Notes: generated by a model not told the origin, from the sequence alone. A stretch of DNA of 64,000 bases from Kitasatospora sp. NBC_00374 (GCF_041434935.1 NZ_CP107964.1:1364001-1428000); one strand, 5' to 3'. Shown: positions 1 through 9,120, numbered from the stretch's first letter. Numbers and translations are program-made.

Positions 1-34
1 CTTCTTGCGCTCCGTCGCCACCTGGCTACCTCTC

Positions 35-1000
35 CTACTGGTACAGCGAGCCGGTGTTGACCACGGGCTGGGTGCCGCGATCGCCGCAGAGCACGACCAG
101 GAGGTTGCTGACCATCGCGGCCTTGCGCTCCTCGTCCAGCTCGACGACATTCTCCTCGGCGAGCCTCTCCAGGGCGAGGTTCACCATGCCGACCGCGCCT
201 TCGACGATCAGACGCCGGGCCGCGACGACCGCGCCGGCCTGCTGACGCTGCAACATGACCTGGGCGACCTCGGGTGCGTAGGCGAGGCGGGTGATCCGCG
301 ACTCGACCACCCGCACACCCGCGGACGCGACCCGGGCGTCGATCTCGGCGGACAGGGTGCGGGTGATCTCGTCGGCGCTGTCGCGCAGCGACATCTGTCC
401 CTCGGCGTGCGCGTCGTAGGGGTAGCTGTTGGCGATGTGCCGGACGGCGGTCTCGGTCTGGATGGCGACGAACTCGACGTAGTCGTCGACCTCGTAGACG
501 GCCTTGGCAGTGTCCTCGACCTGCCAGACCACGACGGCGGCTATCTGAATCGGGTTGCCGTCCGCGTCGTTGACCTTCGCGGTCTCGGTCTCGTGGTTGC
601 GGATCCGGGTGGAGATCAGGCGACGGCTGGTGAACGGGTTCAGCCAGGTCAGGCCGTCCGCCCGGACGGTGCCGCGGTAGCGGCCGAGCAGCTGCACCAC
701 CCTGGCCTGGCCCGGGGCGACCGCGGTGAGGCCGAAGGACGTCACCAGACCGGCCACGAACGCGAGCGGGCCGGCGATGAGGAGGGTGGCGCCGAGCGCG
801 GACGCCTGGTCGGCCTGGATGACGCCGCCCGCGATCGTGAGGCCGATGCCCCCGAAGACCAGGAGCAGGGTCAGGGCGAGCATGGGCAGGCCCGGCGCAC
901 CGACGATCACCCGCTCGGTGACCTTGGGTGCGGGCATCTCGACGGCGAAGCCGTCCGAGGCGGCGACGGGAGTGGCGGGGTCGGCTGACTGTGCGGCCAT
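35..1000 (-). CDS. SPFH/Band 7 domain membrane protein
   Basis: A 321-residue protein of the SPFH (stomatin/prohibitin/flotillin) type. Two hydrophobic segments near the N-terminus (about residues 31-57 and 70-95) anchor it. The remaining roughly 200 residues read as a soluble SPFH domain followed by a helical tail. Family members form membrane-associated oligomers linked to membrane microdomains; the specific role here is unknown. The ATG at 1000 is preceded on the minus strand by AAGGAG about 10 nt away, so the start is well supported. A perfect 12-bp palindrome sits in its promoter region, which suggests repressor control. The gene stands alone and points away from the next gene. Confidence 0.85.
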   Translation of the reverse strand: MAAQSADPATPVAASDGFAVEMPAPKVTERVIVGAPGLPMLALTLLLVFGGIGLTIAGGVIQADQASALGATLLIAGPLAFVAGLVTSFGLTAVAPGQARVVQLLGRYRGTVRADGLTWLNPFTSRRLISTRIRNHETETAKVNDADGNPIQIAAVVVWQVEDTAKAVYEVDDYVEFVAIQTETAVRHIANSYPYDAHAEGQMSLRDSADEITRTLSAEIDARVASAGVRVVESRITRLAYAPEVAQVMLQRQQAGAVVAARRLIVEGAVGMVNLALERLAEENVVELDEERKAAMVSNLLVVLCGDRGTQPVVNTGSLYQ

Positions 1001-1046
1001 GGCGGGTCTGCTCCTTCGATCCGGTGCGTAGGCACGAAACTAGCAT

Positions 1047-1058
1047 AGTGATATCACT
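1047..1058. promoter_or_regulatory. Palindromic operator candidate upstream of SPFH gene
   Basis: AGTGATATCACT is a perfect 12-bp palindrome in an AT-rich island. On the minus strand it is followed directly by TATGCT, a plausible -10 element for the SPFH gene whose ATG is at 1000, so a protein bound here would block that promoter. The binding protein is not identifiable from the window. Confidence 0.45.
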
Positions 1059-1208
1059 TAAATGCCCGTCGGGGAACGGCCGCGCCCCCAGGACCGTTGC
1101 CAGGGGATCCGCCGAGGTGTCGCCGCGCTGCTCCCCGCTCCCGGGCGGCACCGACCGCAGGATGGGGTGAGCGGCCGCGGAGGCCGGAGCCCGCCGCAGG
1201 AGGCGCCC

Positions 1209-2129
1209 GTGCACACCCCCCTCGCCGTGCTGTTCGCCCTGCTCACCACGGGCAGCAACGCGCTCGCCACGGTGCTGCAGCGCAAGGCCGCACAGCGGGT
1301 GCCGATGCGCGGCCGGCTCGGGCGCGGCCTGATGGCCGGGCTGGTGCGCCAGCGGGTCTGGCTCGGCGGCATGGCGGCGGTGGGCGCGGCGGCCTGCCTC
1401 CAGGCGCTGGCGCTGGCGAACGGGCCACTGTCGGTGGTGCAGCCGGTCTTCGTCCTCGAACTGCCCTTCGCCCTGCTGCTCGCCGCGGCGATCCTGCACC
1501 GCCGGCTCCCGCCGGACGTGTGGAAGGCGGCGGGGTTCGTCACGGTCGGCCTGGGGGTGGCCCTCTTCGCGGCCGCCCCCACCCCCGGGGGGACCGAGGC
1601 GCCGATGACGCGGTGGCTGGTGGCGCTCGCGTGCTGTCTCGGCGCGGCGGCGGCGCTCACCGCCACCGCCGTGCGGCGCCGACCCGGGGCCGCCCGGGCG
1701 GCCTGCCTGGCCCTGGCCGCGGCGCTCTGTTACGCACTGACGGCGGCGCTGCTGAAGTCGGCGGCCCAGACGTGGCAGTCCGACGGGATCGCGGGGTTCT
1801 TCTCGGTCTGGCAGACGTACGGCTTCGCGGTGGTCGGCGTCGTTGCCCTGTTCCTGCTGGAGAACGCGCTCCAGTCGGGGCCGCTGACGTTCTCCCAGCC
1901 CGCCCTCACGCTGGGCGACGCCTGCACGAGCGTGGCGCTCGGGGTGGCCCTGTTCGGGGAGCGGCTGCGGGGCGGGTGGTGGCTGGTGCCGGAGATCGGC
2001 GGGGGCGTGCTGGTCCTGGCGGGGATCGTGCTGCTGAGCCGCTCGGCGGCGGCACGGACGCTGATCACGCCGGACGAGGCGGCGCGGGTCCCGTCCGGCC
2101 CGTCCGGCCCGGCCGGCGCCGGACGGTGA
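1209..2129 (+). CDS. DMT-superfamily permease (EamA-like)
   Basis: A 306-residue, highly hydrophobic protein with about nine or ten predicted membrane helices, the usual size and topology of drug/metabolite transporter family permeases in actinomycetes. The substrate cannot be read from the sequence. The open frame extends upstream to 1062, but the GTG at 1209 has AGGAGG at 1198-1203 with a 5-nt gap, and the protein becomes hydrophobic immediately after it. The upstream part (Arg/Pro-rich) looks non-coding, so I chose 1209. The C-terminal tail is short and Pro/Gly-rich. It ends about 20 nt before the promoter of the TetR gene. Confidence 0.8.
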   Translation: MHTPLAVLFALLTTGSNALATVLQRKAAQRVPMRGRLGRGLMAGLVRQRVWLGGMAAVGAAACLQALALANGPLSVVQPVFVLELPFALLLAAAILHRRLPPDVWKAAGFVTVGLGVALFAAAPTPGGTEAPMTRWLVALACCLGAAAALTATAVRRRPGAARAACLALAAALCYALTAALLKSAAQTWQSDGIAGFFSVWQTYGFAVVGVVALFLLENALQSGPLTFSQPALTLGDACTSVALGVALFGERLRGGWWLVPEIGGGVLVLAGIVLLSRSAAARTLITPDEAARVPSGPSGPAGAGR

Positions 2130-2141
2130 GCCCGGGCGCAC

Positions 2142-2171
2142 TGGACACGAATATGTCGACCGGTCTAGTGT
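2142..2171 (+). promoter_or_regulatory. Promoter plus LmrA/YxaF-like operator of the TetR gene
   Basis: TGGACA (2142-2147), an 18-nt spacer and TAGTGT (2166-2171) form a sigma-70-like promoter ending 7 nt before the ATG at 2179, which predicts a leaderless message; no ribosome binding site is visible. The 18-mer at 2150-2167 (AATATGTCGACCGGTCTA) fills the spacer and overlaps the -10. It matches 16 of 18 positions of the site at 2797-2814. It resembles the LmrA/YxaF box of Bacillus (a TATA-tract followed by TAGAnnGGTCTA), quoted from memory. Confidence 0.65.
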
Positions 2172-2178
2172 TTCCGCC

Positions 2179-2748
2179 ATGGGAGCAAAAGGCGAGGAGA
2201 CCAGGGCCCGGCTGGTCCGGGCGACCCGGGTGCTGATCGAGGCCCAGGGGTACGCCGGCACGGGGCTGAACCAGATCCTGGCCGAGAGCGGCGCCCCGCG
2301 CGGCTCGCTCTACTTCCACTTCCCGGCCGGCAAGGACCAGCTGGTCGGCCAGGCCCTGGCCGAGGCCGGCCGCGAGGTCGGGGTCCTGATCGACAGCATG
2401 TGCGGCGGGGAGCTGACGGCCGTCGAGGTGGTCCGCGGCCTGCTGGACCTGTTCGGCGAGCGGATGGAGCAGTCCGGGTACAGCCAGGGCTGCCCGCTGG
2501 CCACCGTCGCCCTGGAGGTCGCCGCGGGCAACGAGGGGCTGCGCCGGATCTGCGCGGACGCCTACGGCGGCTGGCAGCGGGCGCTGGCCGACCGGCTGGC
2601 GCACGAGGGCCGCGACCGGCCCGCCGCCGAGGCCGCGGCCGAGGCCGCGCTCGCCCTGATCGAGGGCGCCCTGCTGCTCGCCCGGGTGCAGCGCAGCCGT
2701 ACCCCGCTGGACCGCGCCGCCCGCACCGCCGAGCTCCTCCTGCACTGA
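2179..2748 (+). CDS. TetR-family repressor, LmrA/YxaF type
   Basis: A 189-residue regulator. The N-terminal helix-turn-helix spans about residues 8-55 (the SGAPRGSLYFHFPAGKDQL stretch is the recognition-helix region), followed by an all-helical ligand-binding domain. The HTH and the tail resemble the LmrA/YxaF branch, whose members repress efflux or oxidoreductase genes and are released by small aromatic ligands such as flavonoids. The same operator occurs in front of this gene and of the reductase at 2831, so autorepression and control of that gene are likely. The mRNA appears leaderless. The ligand is unknown. Confidence 0.88.
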   Translation: MGAKGEETRARLVRATRVLIEAQGYAGTGLNQILAESGAPRGSLYFHFPAGKDQLVGQALAEAGREVGVLIDSMCGGELTAVEVVRGLLDLFGERMEQSGYSQGCPLATVALEVAAGNEGLRRICADAYGGWQRALADRLAHEGRDRPAAEAAAEAALALIEGALLLARVQRSRTPLDRAARTAELLLH

Positions 2749-2796
2749 ATCCCGCAGCCACGGGCCGGGCCCCTCGCGGGCCCACTCCGCCCTCAG

Positions 2797-2814
2797 AATA
2801 TGTAGACCGGTCCA
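2797..2814 (+). promoter_or_regulatory. Second LmrA/YxaF-like operator, upstream of reductase
   Basis: AATATGTAGACCGGTCCA is nearly identical to the site in front of the TetR gene (2150-2167) and contains the GACCGGTC palindrome. It lies 17 nt before the ATG at 2831, so repressor binding would block initiation of the reductase gene. Confidence 0.65.
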
Positions 2815-2830
2815 TCAAAGGAGCCCCACC

Positions 2831-3904
2831 ATGCCCACGCCCCGCACCCTCGTCCTCGGCGCCACCGGCTTTATCGGGCGCTGGCTCGTCCTGGAACTGC
2901 TGCGCCACGGCGAGCCGGTCGCCGTCGGCGTCCGGGGTGGCGCCGCCGGGCGCGACGGCGAACTCCGGCGCTGGCTGCGCGAGCACGGCGTCTCGGACTC
3001 CGGCCTGACCACCGTGGCCACCGACATCACCCGCCCCGGTCTGGGCCTCTCCCCCGCCGACGACGCGCTGCTCGCCGACGTCCGGGACGTCCACAACCTG
3101 GCCGCCGTCTACCGCTTCGGCCTCGGCCGGGAGGAGGCCCGGGCGGCCAACGTCGACGGCGCGGTGCACGCGCTGCACTGGGCCGCCGACCGCCGCGCGC
3201 TGCGCCGTCTGGTGCACGTCTCGGGGTACCGGGTCGGCCGCGGCCAGGAGCCCGGCCGCCCGCCCCGCCGCGACCCCTACCGCACGCTCGGCGCGTACGA
3301 GGCCTCGAAGGCGGAGGGCGACCGGGCCGTCCGCGCGCTGGCGCCGGGGCTCGGCGTCCCGCTGACGGTGGTCAACCCGGCGGTGGTGATCGGACACTCG
3401 CGCACCGGCGAGTCCGGCCAGTACATCGGTCTGGCCCCGATGGTCGAGCAGCTGTGGTCGGGGAACCTTCCGGCCGTACCGGGCAACCGCCGCACCTTCG
3501 TCCCGGTGGTGACCGTCGACCACCTCGCCGCCTTCCTCGCGGCGGTGCCCCGGTACGACGAGGAGCCGCTCGCGCTGCACACCGTGCTGGACCCGGACAC
3601 CCCGTCGCTGCCGGAGCTGATCGCGCTGGTCGCCCACGCGCTGGGCCTCGACGCGCCCCGGCTGACCGTGCCGGTCGGGCTGGTGCGGCGGCTGCCGCGG
3701 GCCCTCACCGGCGCGGACCGGGAGTCGCTCTCCTTCCTCTCGGAGGACCGCTACGACACCGCCTCCGCCGACCGGCTGGCCGCCGCGGCCGGGCTGGTGC
3801 GGCCGCCGGTCGGCGAGGCGCTCGGCCGGTGGGCGGAACGGTTGGTGACCGACCGGTTCGGGGCCGCGCCGATGTCCGCCACCGCGGGCGCTACTGCCGA
3901 GTAG
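2831..3904 (+). CDS. NAD(P)-dependent epimerase/reductase (extended SDR)
   Basis: A 357-residue extended short-chain dehydrogenase/reductase. The nucleotide-binding motif GATGFIG is at residues 9-15 and the catalytic YEASK motif is at about residue 156. It belongs to the NAD-dependent epimerase/dehydratase group, whose members act on sugar nucleotides, flavonoids or other carbonyl compounds; the substrate is not evident. AAAGGAG at 2817-2823 precedes the ATG by 7 nt. The LmrA-type operator just upstream ties it to the neighbouring TetR regulator, so it is probably induced by the regulator's ligand. Confidence 0.85.
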   Translation: MPTPRTLVLGATGFIGRWLVLELLRHGEPVAVGVRGGAAGRDGELRRWLREHGVSDSGLTTVATDITRPGLGLSPADDALLADVRDVHNLAAVYRFGLGREEARAANVDGAVHALHWAADRRALRRLVHVSGYRVGRGQEPGRPPRRDPYRTLGAYEASKAEGDRAVRALAPGLGVPLTVVNPAVVIGHSRTGESGQYIGLAPMVEQLWSGNLPAVPGNRRTFVPVVTVDHLAAFLAAVPRYDEEPLALHTVLDPDTPSLPELIALVAHALGLDAPRLTVPVGLVRRLPRALTGADRESLSFLSEDRYDTASADRLAAAAGLVRPPVGEALGRWAERLVTDRFGAAPMSATAGATAE

Positions 3905-4025
3905 GTCTGTTTCGGCCGAGTTCACCTGATGCTCGACCGGCGTCTTGAAGGACGTGGAACAACGCGAGTTGACTACACAACACCTCGTCGCCCGACGAGC
4001 CCCACCCTCACCTCGCGGAGCCTTG

Positions 4026-5024
4026 ATGCCCCTGCCTACCGGCCGTCGCACCCACCGTCTGGCCGCCGCCGTCTGCACGGCGGCGGCGCTGCTCGCCCCG
4101 CTGGCCGCCGCCCCCGCGTCCGCGGCGACCACCGAGAGCGCGCCGCTGACCGCCCCGCCGCTCGACGTGCTGACGTACAACGTCTTCCTGATGAGCAAGA
4201 GCCTCTACCCGAACTGGGGCCAGGACCACCGCGCCCAGGCGATCGCGACGGCGGACTTCTTCCAGGGCCACGACGTGGTGGTGCTCCAGGAGGACTTCGA
4301 CAACGCCGCCTCCGACGCGCTCGCCGCCAAGGCCGCCGCGGCGTACCCGTACCAGACCCCGGTGGTCGGCCGTTCCAGGAGCGGCTGGGACGCCACCGGC
4401 GGCAGCTACAGCTCGACCACCCCCGAGGACGGCGGCGTCACGCTGTTCAGCAAGTGGCCGATCCTGCGCAAGGAGCAGTACGTGTTCAAGGACGCGTGCG
4501 GCGCCGACTGGTGGTCCAACAAGGGCTTCGTGTACGCGGTGCTGAACGTCGACGGGCTGCGCACCCACGTGGTCGGCACCCACCTGCAGTCCACCGACTC
4601 GGGCTGCTCCAGCGGCCAGCCGGCCACCGTCCGGGCGGCCCAGCTGAACGCCATGCGGGCCTTCCTGGACGCCAAGCAGATCCCGGCGAACGAGCCGATC
4701 GTGCTGGCCGGCGACCTCAACGTCAACTCGCACGACTCGGAGTACCCGGCGCTGCTGGCCAACGGCAACCTGGCCCCCGCCACCCAGCGGACCGGCTGGA
4801 CGAACTCCTTCGACACGGTCGACAACTCCATCGCCGCCTACCGCTACCCGGGCGAGCCCAAGGAGGACCTGGACTACGTGCTCTACCGGGCCGACCACGC
4901 CCGCCCGCAGCAGTACACCAACGAGGTGCACCGCTTCCGCAGCGCGCCGTGGACGGTCAGCAGCTGGGGCACCAGCTACACCTACAGCGACCTCTCGGAC
5001 CACTACCCGGTGATCGCCGGCTGA
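4026..5024 (+). CDS. Secreted sphingomyelinase C-like phosphodiesterase
   Basis: A 332-residue exported enzyme of the endonuclease/exonuclease/phosphatase superfamily. The first ~37 residues form a Sec signal peptide (Arg-rich start, hydrophobic core, cleavage near ASAATT). The mature part has the family landmarks: the metal-binding Glu in VLQED, the GDLNVNSHDSEY motif and the C-terminal SDHYP with the catalytic His. The pattern fits bacterial sphingomyelin phosphodiesterases, which cleave sphingomyelin to ceramide and phosphocholine outside the cell. The frame is open to 3945, but only the ATG at 4026 gives a proper signal peptide. The exact lipid substrate is inferred. Confidence 0.82.
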   Translation: MPLPTGRRTHRLAAAVCTAAALLAPLAAAPASAATTESAPLTAPPLDVLTYNVFLMSKSLYPNWGQDHRAQAIATADFFQGHDVVVLQEDFDNAASDALAAKAAAAYPYQTPVVGRSRSGWDATGGSYSSTTPEDGGVTLFSKWPILRKEQYVFKDACGADWWSNKGFVYAVLNVDGLRTHVVGTHLQSTDSGCSSGQPATVRAAQLNAMRAFLDAKQIPANEPIVLAGDLNVNSHDSEYPALLANGNLAPATQRTGWTNSFDTVDNSIAAYRYPGEPKEDLDYVLYRADHARPQQYTNEVHRFRSAPWTVSSWGTSYTYSDLSDHYPVIAG

Positions 5025-5140
5025 CGCGGCGCCCCGACCGGCCCCGGGCGGCGCGTCGTACAGGCGCCCGGGGCCGATCCGGGGGAGGGTGGTCGTATGG
5101 CCTGTCCGCCGACGACCGCGGGAGGTGCGGTGGAGTGATC

Positions 5141-7441
5141 ATGCACCCCGCGTACCCCGTCGATGCCTGGTGCCTCCGCGAGAGTGCGCTCGACCTCGAC
5201 GTGCTGGCCCAGAGCGAGTCGCTGTTCGCGCTCTCCAACGGCCACCTCGGCTGGCGCGGCACGCTCGACGAGGGCGAACCGGCCGGTCTGCCGGGCAGCT
5301 ACCTCAACGGCGTGTTCGAGCCGGTGACGGGGCCCGCCGGGGAGCGGGGCCAGCGGGTGGTGGACGTCCCGGACGGCCGGCTGGTGCGGCTGCTGGTCGA
5401 CGACGAGCCCTTCGACCTGCGCTACGGCCGGCTGCACAGCCACCGTCGCAGCCTGGACCTGCGCACCGGCGTCCTCGACCGCACGGTCGAGTGGACCGCG
5501 CCCTCCGGCCGGACGGTCCGGATCGGCTCCTCGCGGCTGGTCTCGCTCAGCCAGCGGGCGATCGGCGCGCTCGCCTACCGGGTGGAGCCGGTCGACGGGC
5601 CCGCCCGGATCGTGCTGCAGTCCGAACTCCTCGCCGCCTCGGACGCCCTGGAGCCCGAGGAGGCCGCCGCCCGGGGCAGCCGGCTGCACCTGCTGCACCG
5701 CACCCGCCACGGCGGCCAGCGGATCGCGCTGGCCGCGGAGCACACCGTCACCGGACCCGAGGGCACCGACACCGCCGTCGACCGGAGCCCCGACCTGGCC
5801 CGTTTCACCGTGACGGCGTCGCTGCGGGCCGGCCAGGCGCTGCGGCTGGAGAAGCTGGTCGCGCACGGCTGGTCGGCGGTCCGCTCGCGGCATGCCGTCC
5901 GCAGCCAGGTCGACGCGGCGCTGGCCCGGGCGGCCGCCACCGGCTGGGCCGCCCTGGCCGCGGAGCAGCGGGACGTGCTGACCAGGTTCTGGCGCCGGGC
6001 CGACGTGGAGCTGGAGGGCGACCTGGAGATCCAGCAGGCCGTCCGGTTCGCGCTGTTCCAGCTCTTCCAGGCGGGGGCGCGGGCCGAGCAGCGGGCGATC
6101 CCCGCGAAGGGCCTGACCGGTCCGGGCCTCGACGGGCACTGTTTCTGGGACACCGAGACCCATGTGCTGCCGGTGCTCACGTACACCGCTCCGCAGCTGG
6201 TCGCGCAGGCGCTGCGCTGGCGGCACAGCACGCTGCCGGCCGCGCGCCGGCGGGCCCGGTGGCTCGGGCTGGAGGGCGCGGCCTTCCCGTGCCGGACGAT
6301 CGACGGCGAGGCGTGCCCGGCGCACTGGCCGACCGGCGCGGCCGCGTTCCATGTGAACGCCGGGATCGCCGACGCGGTGGTGCACTACACGGCGGCCACC
6401 GACGACCTGGTGCTGGACCGCGAGGCCGGTCTCGAACTGCTCGTCCACACCGCCCGGTTGTGGCGCTCGCTCGGCCACCACGACCCGGAGGGGACGTTCC
6501 ACCTGGACGGGGTGACCGGGCCGGACGAGTACAGCGGCGGCGCGGACGACAACCTGTACACCAACCTGATGGCGCAGCAGAACCTGCGGGCCGCCGCCGA
6601 CGCGGCCGAGCGCAACGCCGACCTGGCGGTGGCCCTCGGTGTCAGTGACGAGGAGACCGCCGCCTGGCGCGACGCCGCGCTGCACCTGGCGGTGCCGTTC
6701 GACGAGCGGCTCGGCGTGCACGAGCAGGCGGCCGGTTTCACCCGGCACGAGCGGTGGGACTTCGCCGCCACCGGGCCCGGCGAGTACCCGCTGCTGCCGC
6801 ATCACCCGTACTTCCAGGTGCAGCGCCGCCAGGTGGTGCAGCAGCCGGATCTCGTGCTGGCGCTGTACCGGCGCGGTGAGGCCTTCGGGCCGGCCCAGAA
6901 GGCCCGGGACTTCGCCTACTACGAGGAGCTGACCGTCCGGGACTCGCCGATCGCGGCCGGGGTCCAGGCGGTGCTGGCGGCCGAGACCGGGCATCTCGAC
7001 CTCGCGTACGACTACCTGGACGAGACCGCGCTGCTGGACCTGGACGGCACCGTGCACGACCTGCGGGACGGTCTGCGGCTGGCGGCCCTGGCCGGGACCT
7101 GGCTGGCCCTGGTGGCCGGGTTCGGCGGGCTGCGGCACCGCGGGGACACCCTCGCGTTCGCGCCCAGGCTGCCCGACCGGCTGGCCGCGCTGGCGTTCAC
7201 CGTGCAGTTCCAGCGCCGCACGCTGCGGGTGGAGACCACCGCCGCCGAGGCCGTCTACACCCTGTTGGAGGGCGCCGACCTGGAGCTGTGGCACCACGGG
7301 GAACCGTTCACCGTGGCCCGGGACGCGCCCGTGCGCCGGCCGGTTCCGCCGCTGCCGGATCAGCCCGCCCCCACCCAGCCGGCCGGCCGCCGGCCCCGCC
7401 ACCGGCGCCGGTCGGCAGACCGCGCCAGGACCGAGGAGTGA
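5141..7441 (+). CDS. Glycoside hydrolase family 65 protein (disaccharide phosphorylase/hydrolase)
   Basis: A 766-residue cytoplasmic protein with the GH65 layout: an N-terminal beta-sandwich (about residues 1-270), a linker, an (alpha/alpha)6 catalytic barrel (about 310-680) and a small C-terminal sheet domain. The general-acid Glu is E463 in GPDEYSGGADDN. Family members phosphorolyse or hydrolyse maltose, trehalose or kojibiose; which one cannot be decided here. The ATG at 5141 has GGAG at 5132-5135. A long upstream extension of the frame overlaps the previous gene out of frame and is not coding. The dehydrogenase starting at 7447 follows with a 5-nt gap, so the two are co-transcribed. The extreme C-terminus is Arg/Pro-rich. 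Confidence 0.87.
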   Translation: MHPAYPVDAWCLRESALDLDVLAQSESLFALSNGHLGWRGTLDEGEPAGLPGSYLNGVFEPVTGPAGERGQRVVDVPDGRLVRLLVDDEPFDLRYGRLHSHRRSLDLRTGVLDRTVEWTAPSGRTVRIGSSRLVSLSQRAIGALAYRVEPVDGPARIVLQSELLAASDALEPEEAAARGSRLHLLHRTRHGGQRIALAAEHTVTGPEGTDTAVDRSPDLARFTVTASLRAGQALRLEKLVAHGWSAVRSRHAVRSQVDAALARAAATGWAALAAEQRDVLTRFWRRADVELEGDLEIQQAVRFALFQLFQAGARAEQRAIPAKGLTGPGLDGHCFWDTETHVLPVLTYTAPQLVAQALRWRHSTLPAARRRARWLGLEGAAFPCRTIDGEACPAHWPTGAAAFHVNAGIADAVVHYTAATDDLVLDREAGLELLVHTARLWRSLGHHDPEGTFHLDGVTGPDEYSGGADDNLYTNLMAQQNLRAAADAAERNADLAVALGVSDEETAAWRDAALHLAVPFDERLGVHEQAAGFTRHERWDFAATGPGEYPLLPHHPYFQVQRRQVVQQPDLVLALYRRGEAFGPAQKARDFAYYEELTVRDSPIAAGVQAVLAAETGHLDLAYDYLDETALLDLDGTVHDLRDGLRLAALAGTWLALVAGFGGLRHRGDTLAFAPRLPDRLAALAFTVQFQRRTLRVETTAAEAVYTLLEGADLELWHHGEPFTVARDAPVRRPVPPLPDQPAPTQPAGRRPRHRRRSADRARTEE

Positions 7442-7446
7442 CCCCC

Positions 7447-8838
7447 ATGCCCATCGCCACCGTCAACCCGGCCACCGGGGAGACCCTGGAGACCTTCCCG
7501 CCGCTGGAGCACGCGGAGCTGGAGGCGCGGCTGGCCCGCGCCGAGGCCGCCTTCGAGGAGTACCGGACCACCGGCTTCGCCGAGCGCGCCGCGCTGCTGC
7601 ACCGCGCCGCCGACGTGCTGGACGAGGAGCGGGAGTCCATCGCGCGGACGATGACCACCGAGATGGGCAAGCCGATCGGGGCGGCCCGCGCCGAGGCGGC
7701 CAAGTGCGCCAAGGCGATGCGCTGGTACGCGGACCGGGCGCAGGGTCTGCTGGCCGACGAGCATCCGGAGCAGGCGGACGTCGAGGACTCGGGCGCCTCG
7801 GCCGTGTACGTCCGCTACCGGCCGCTCGGGGTGGTGCTGGCGGTGATGCCGTGGAACTTCCCGCTCTGGCAGGTGGTCAGGTTCGCCGCACCGGCCCTGA
7901 TGGCGGGCAACGTCGGGCTGCTCAAGCACGCCTCGAACGTGCCGCGGACCGCGCTGTTCCTGGAGGAGCTGTTCGCCCGGGCGGGCTTCCCGGCCGGCTG
8001 TTTCCAGACCCTGCTGATCGAGTCGGCCGCGGTGGAGGGCGTGGTCCGGGACCGGCGGGTGGCCGCGGTGACACTGACCGGCAGCGAGGGCGCCGGGCGG
8101 GCGGTGGCGGCGACGGCCGGGGACGAGGTGAAGAAGACCGTGCTGGAGCTGGGCGGCAGCGACCCGTTCGTGGTGCTGCCCTCGGCCGACCTGCCGTCGG
8201 CCGTGAAGTGGGCGGTGACCGCCCGGGTGCAGAACAACGGACAGTCGTGCATCGCGGCCAAGCGCTTCATCGCGCACGCGGAGGTGTACCCCGCGTTCGC
8301 GGCCGCGTTCACCGACCGGATGCGGCAGCTGCGGGTGGGCGACCCGCAGCAGGAGGAGACCGAGGTCGGCCCGCTGGCGACCCGTCAGGGCCGGACGGAC
8401 CTGGAGGAGCTGGTGCAGGACGCGGTCGACCGGGGCGCGGTGGTGGAGTGCGGCGGGCAGCGGCCCGAAGGCCTGGACGGCGGCTGGTACTACCGGCCGA
8501 CCGTGCTGAGCGGGGTGACGCCCGAGATGCGGATCCACCACGAGGAGGCGTTCGGACCGGTCGCCACGCTGTACCGGGCGGAGGACCTGGACGAGGCGCT
8601 GGTGCTGGCCAACGACTCGCCGTTCGGGCTGAGCTCCAACGTCTGGACCACCGACGCGGCCGAGCAGCAGCGCTGCGTCCGGGACCTGCGGGCGGGCGGG
8701 GTGTTCTTCAACGGCATGACCGCCTCCCACCCCGCCTTCCCGTTCGGCGGGGTCAAGCGCTCCGGGTACGGGCGGGAACTGTCCGCGCACGGGATCCGGG
8801 AGTTCTGCAACCTGACCACCGTCTGGCTGGGGCGCTGA
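7447..8838 (+). CDS. NAD(P)-dependent aldehyde dehydrogenase (succinic semialdehyde dehydrogenase-like)
   Basis: A 463-residue aldehyde dehydrogenase with the full set of landmarks: PWNFPLWQ in the cofactor domain, the general base E234 in LELGG, and the catalytic Cys268 in NNGQSCIAAKRF. Length and motif wording match the NADP-dependent succinic semialdehyde dehydrogenase (GabD1-like) subgroup, which oxidises succinate semialdehyde to succinate; other small aldehydes remain possible. The ATG at 7447 has GAGGAG just upstream, inside the end of the GH65 gene, which indicates translational coupling. Its stop codon lies inside a hairpin shared with the convergent gene. Confidence 0.88.
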   Translation: MPIATVNPATGETLETFPPLEHAELEARLARAEAAFEEYRTTGFAERAALLHRAADVLDEERESIARTMTTEMGKPIGAARAEAAKCAKAMRWYADRAQGLLADEHPEQADVEDSGASAVYVRYRPLGVVLAVMPWNFPLWQVVRFAAPALMAGNVGLLKHASNVPRTALFLEELFARAGFPAGCFQTLLIESAAVEGVVRDRRVAAVTLTGSEGAGRAVAATAGDEVKKTVLELGGSDPFVVLPSADLPSAVKWAVTARVQNNGQSCIAAKRFIAHAEVYPAFAAAFTDRMRQLRVGDPQQEETEVGPLATRQGRTDLEELVQDAVDRGAVVECGGQRPEGLDGGWYYRPTVLSGVTPEMRIHHEEAFGPVATLYRAEDLDEALVLANDSPFGLSSNVWTTDAAEQQRCVRDLRAGGVFFNGMTASHPAFPFGGVKRSGYGRELSAHGIREFCNLTTVWLGR

Positions 8839-8851
8839 GCAGCGTGCTCAG
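8835..8851. terminator. Bidirectional hairpin containing both convergent stop codons
   Basis: CTGAGCA and TGCTCAG pair around a GCG loop. The stop of the aldehyde dehydrogenase (8836-8838) and the stop of the convergent small gene (8848-8850) both fall in the stem, so one compact hairpin could end both transcripts. Confidence 0.45.
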
Positions 8852-9120
8852 GCGGGGCGGCGCTGCTGGTCGAGATGCGGGTGACCGACCATCCAGCCGA
8901 TCGTCAGCACCACCGTCACCAGCCAGATCGCGCTCGTCACGGCCAGCGCCACCGGGTTGTCCAGCTGGACGACCACGGCCGTCATGCCGATGGCCAGGCC
9001 CAGCCAGAACACCACGGCCAGCACCGGGGTGTGGCGCAGCATGGTGGTGAACCGCTTCATCGGGCCCGGCTTCTTATGGGCCGGGCCCCGGGGCCGTCCG
9101 GCGTTCTCCGCAACTGTCAT
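8848..9120 (-). CDS. Small two-helix membrane protein
   Basis: A 90-residue protein with a basic, Pro-rich cytoplasmic start, two closely spaced transmembrane helices (about residues 33-50 and 58-78) and a short His/Arg-containing tail. I do not recognise a family with a known function. The frame is open further upstream, but the ATG at 9120 is preceded on the minus strand by GGAGGTGG at a suitable distance. It converges on the aldehyde dehydrogenase gene and is transcribed away from the WXG100-like operon. Confidence 0.65.
   Translation of the reverse strand: MTVAENAGRPRGPAHKKPGPMKRFTTMLRHTPVLAVVFWLGLAIGMTAVVVQLDNPVALAVTSAIWLVTVVLTIGWMVGHPHLDQQRRPA

Noticed and set aside
5..988. Long open frame on the plus strand opposite the SPFH gene
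   Set aside because: Antisense frame kept open by high GC; composition is Gly/Asp/Arg-rich and unlike a folded protein, while the minus frame has clear SPFH character.
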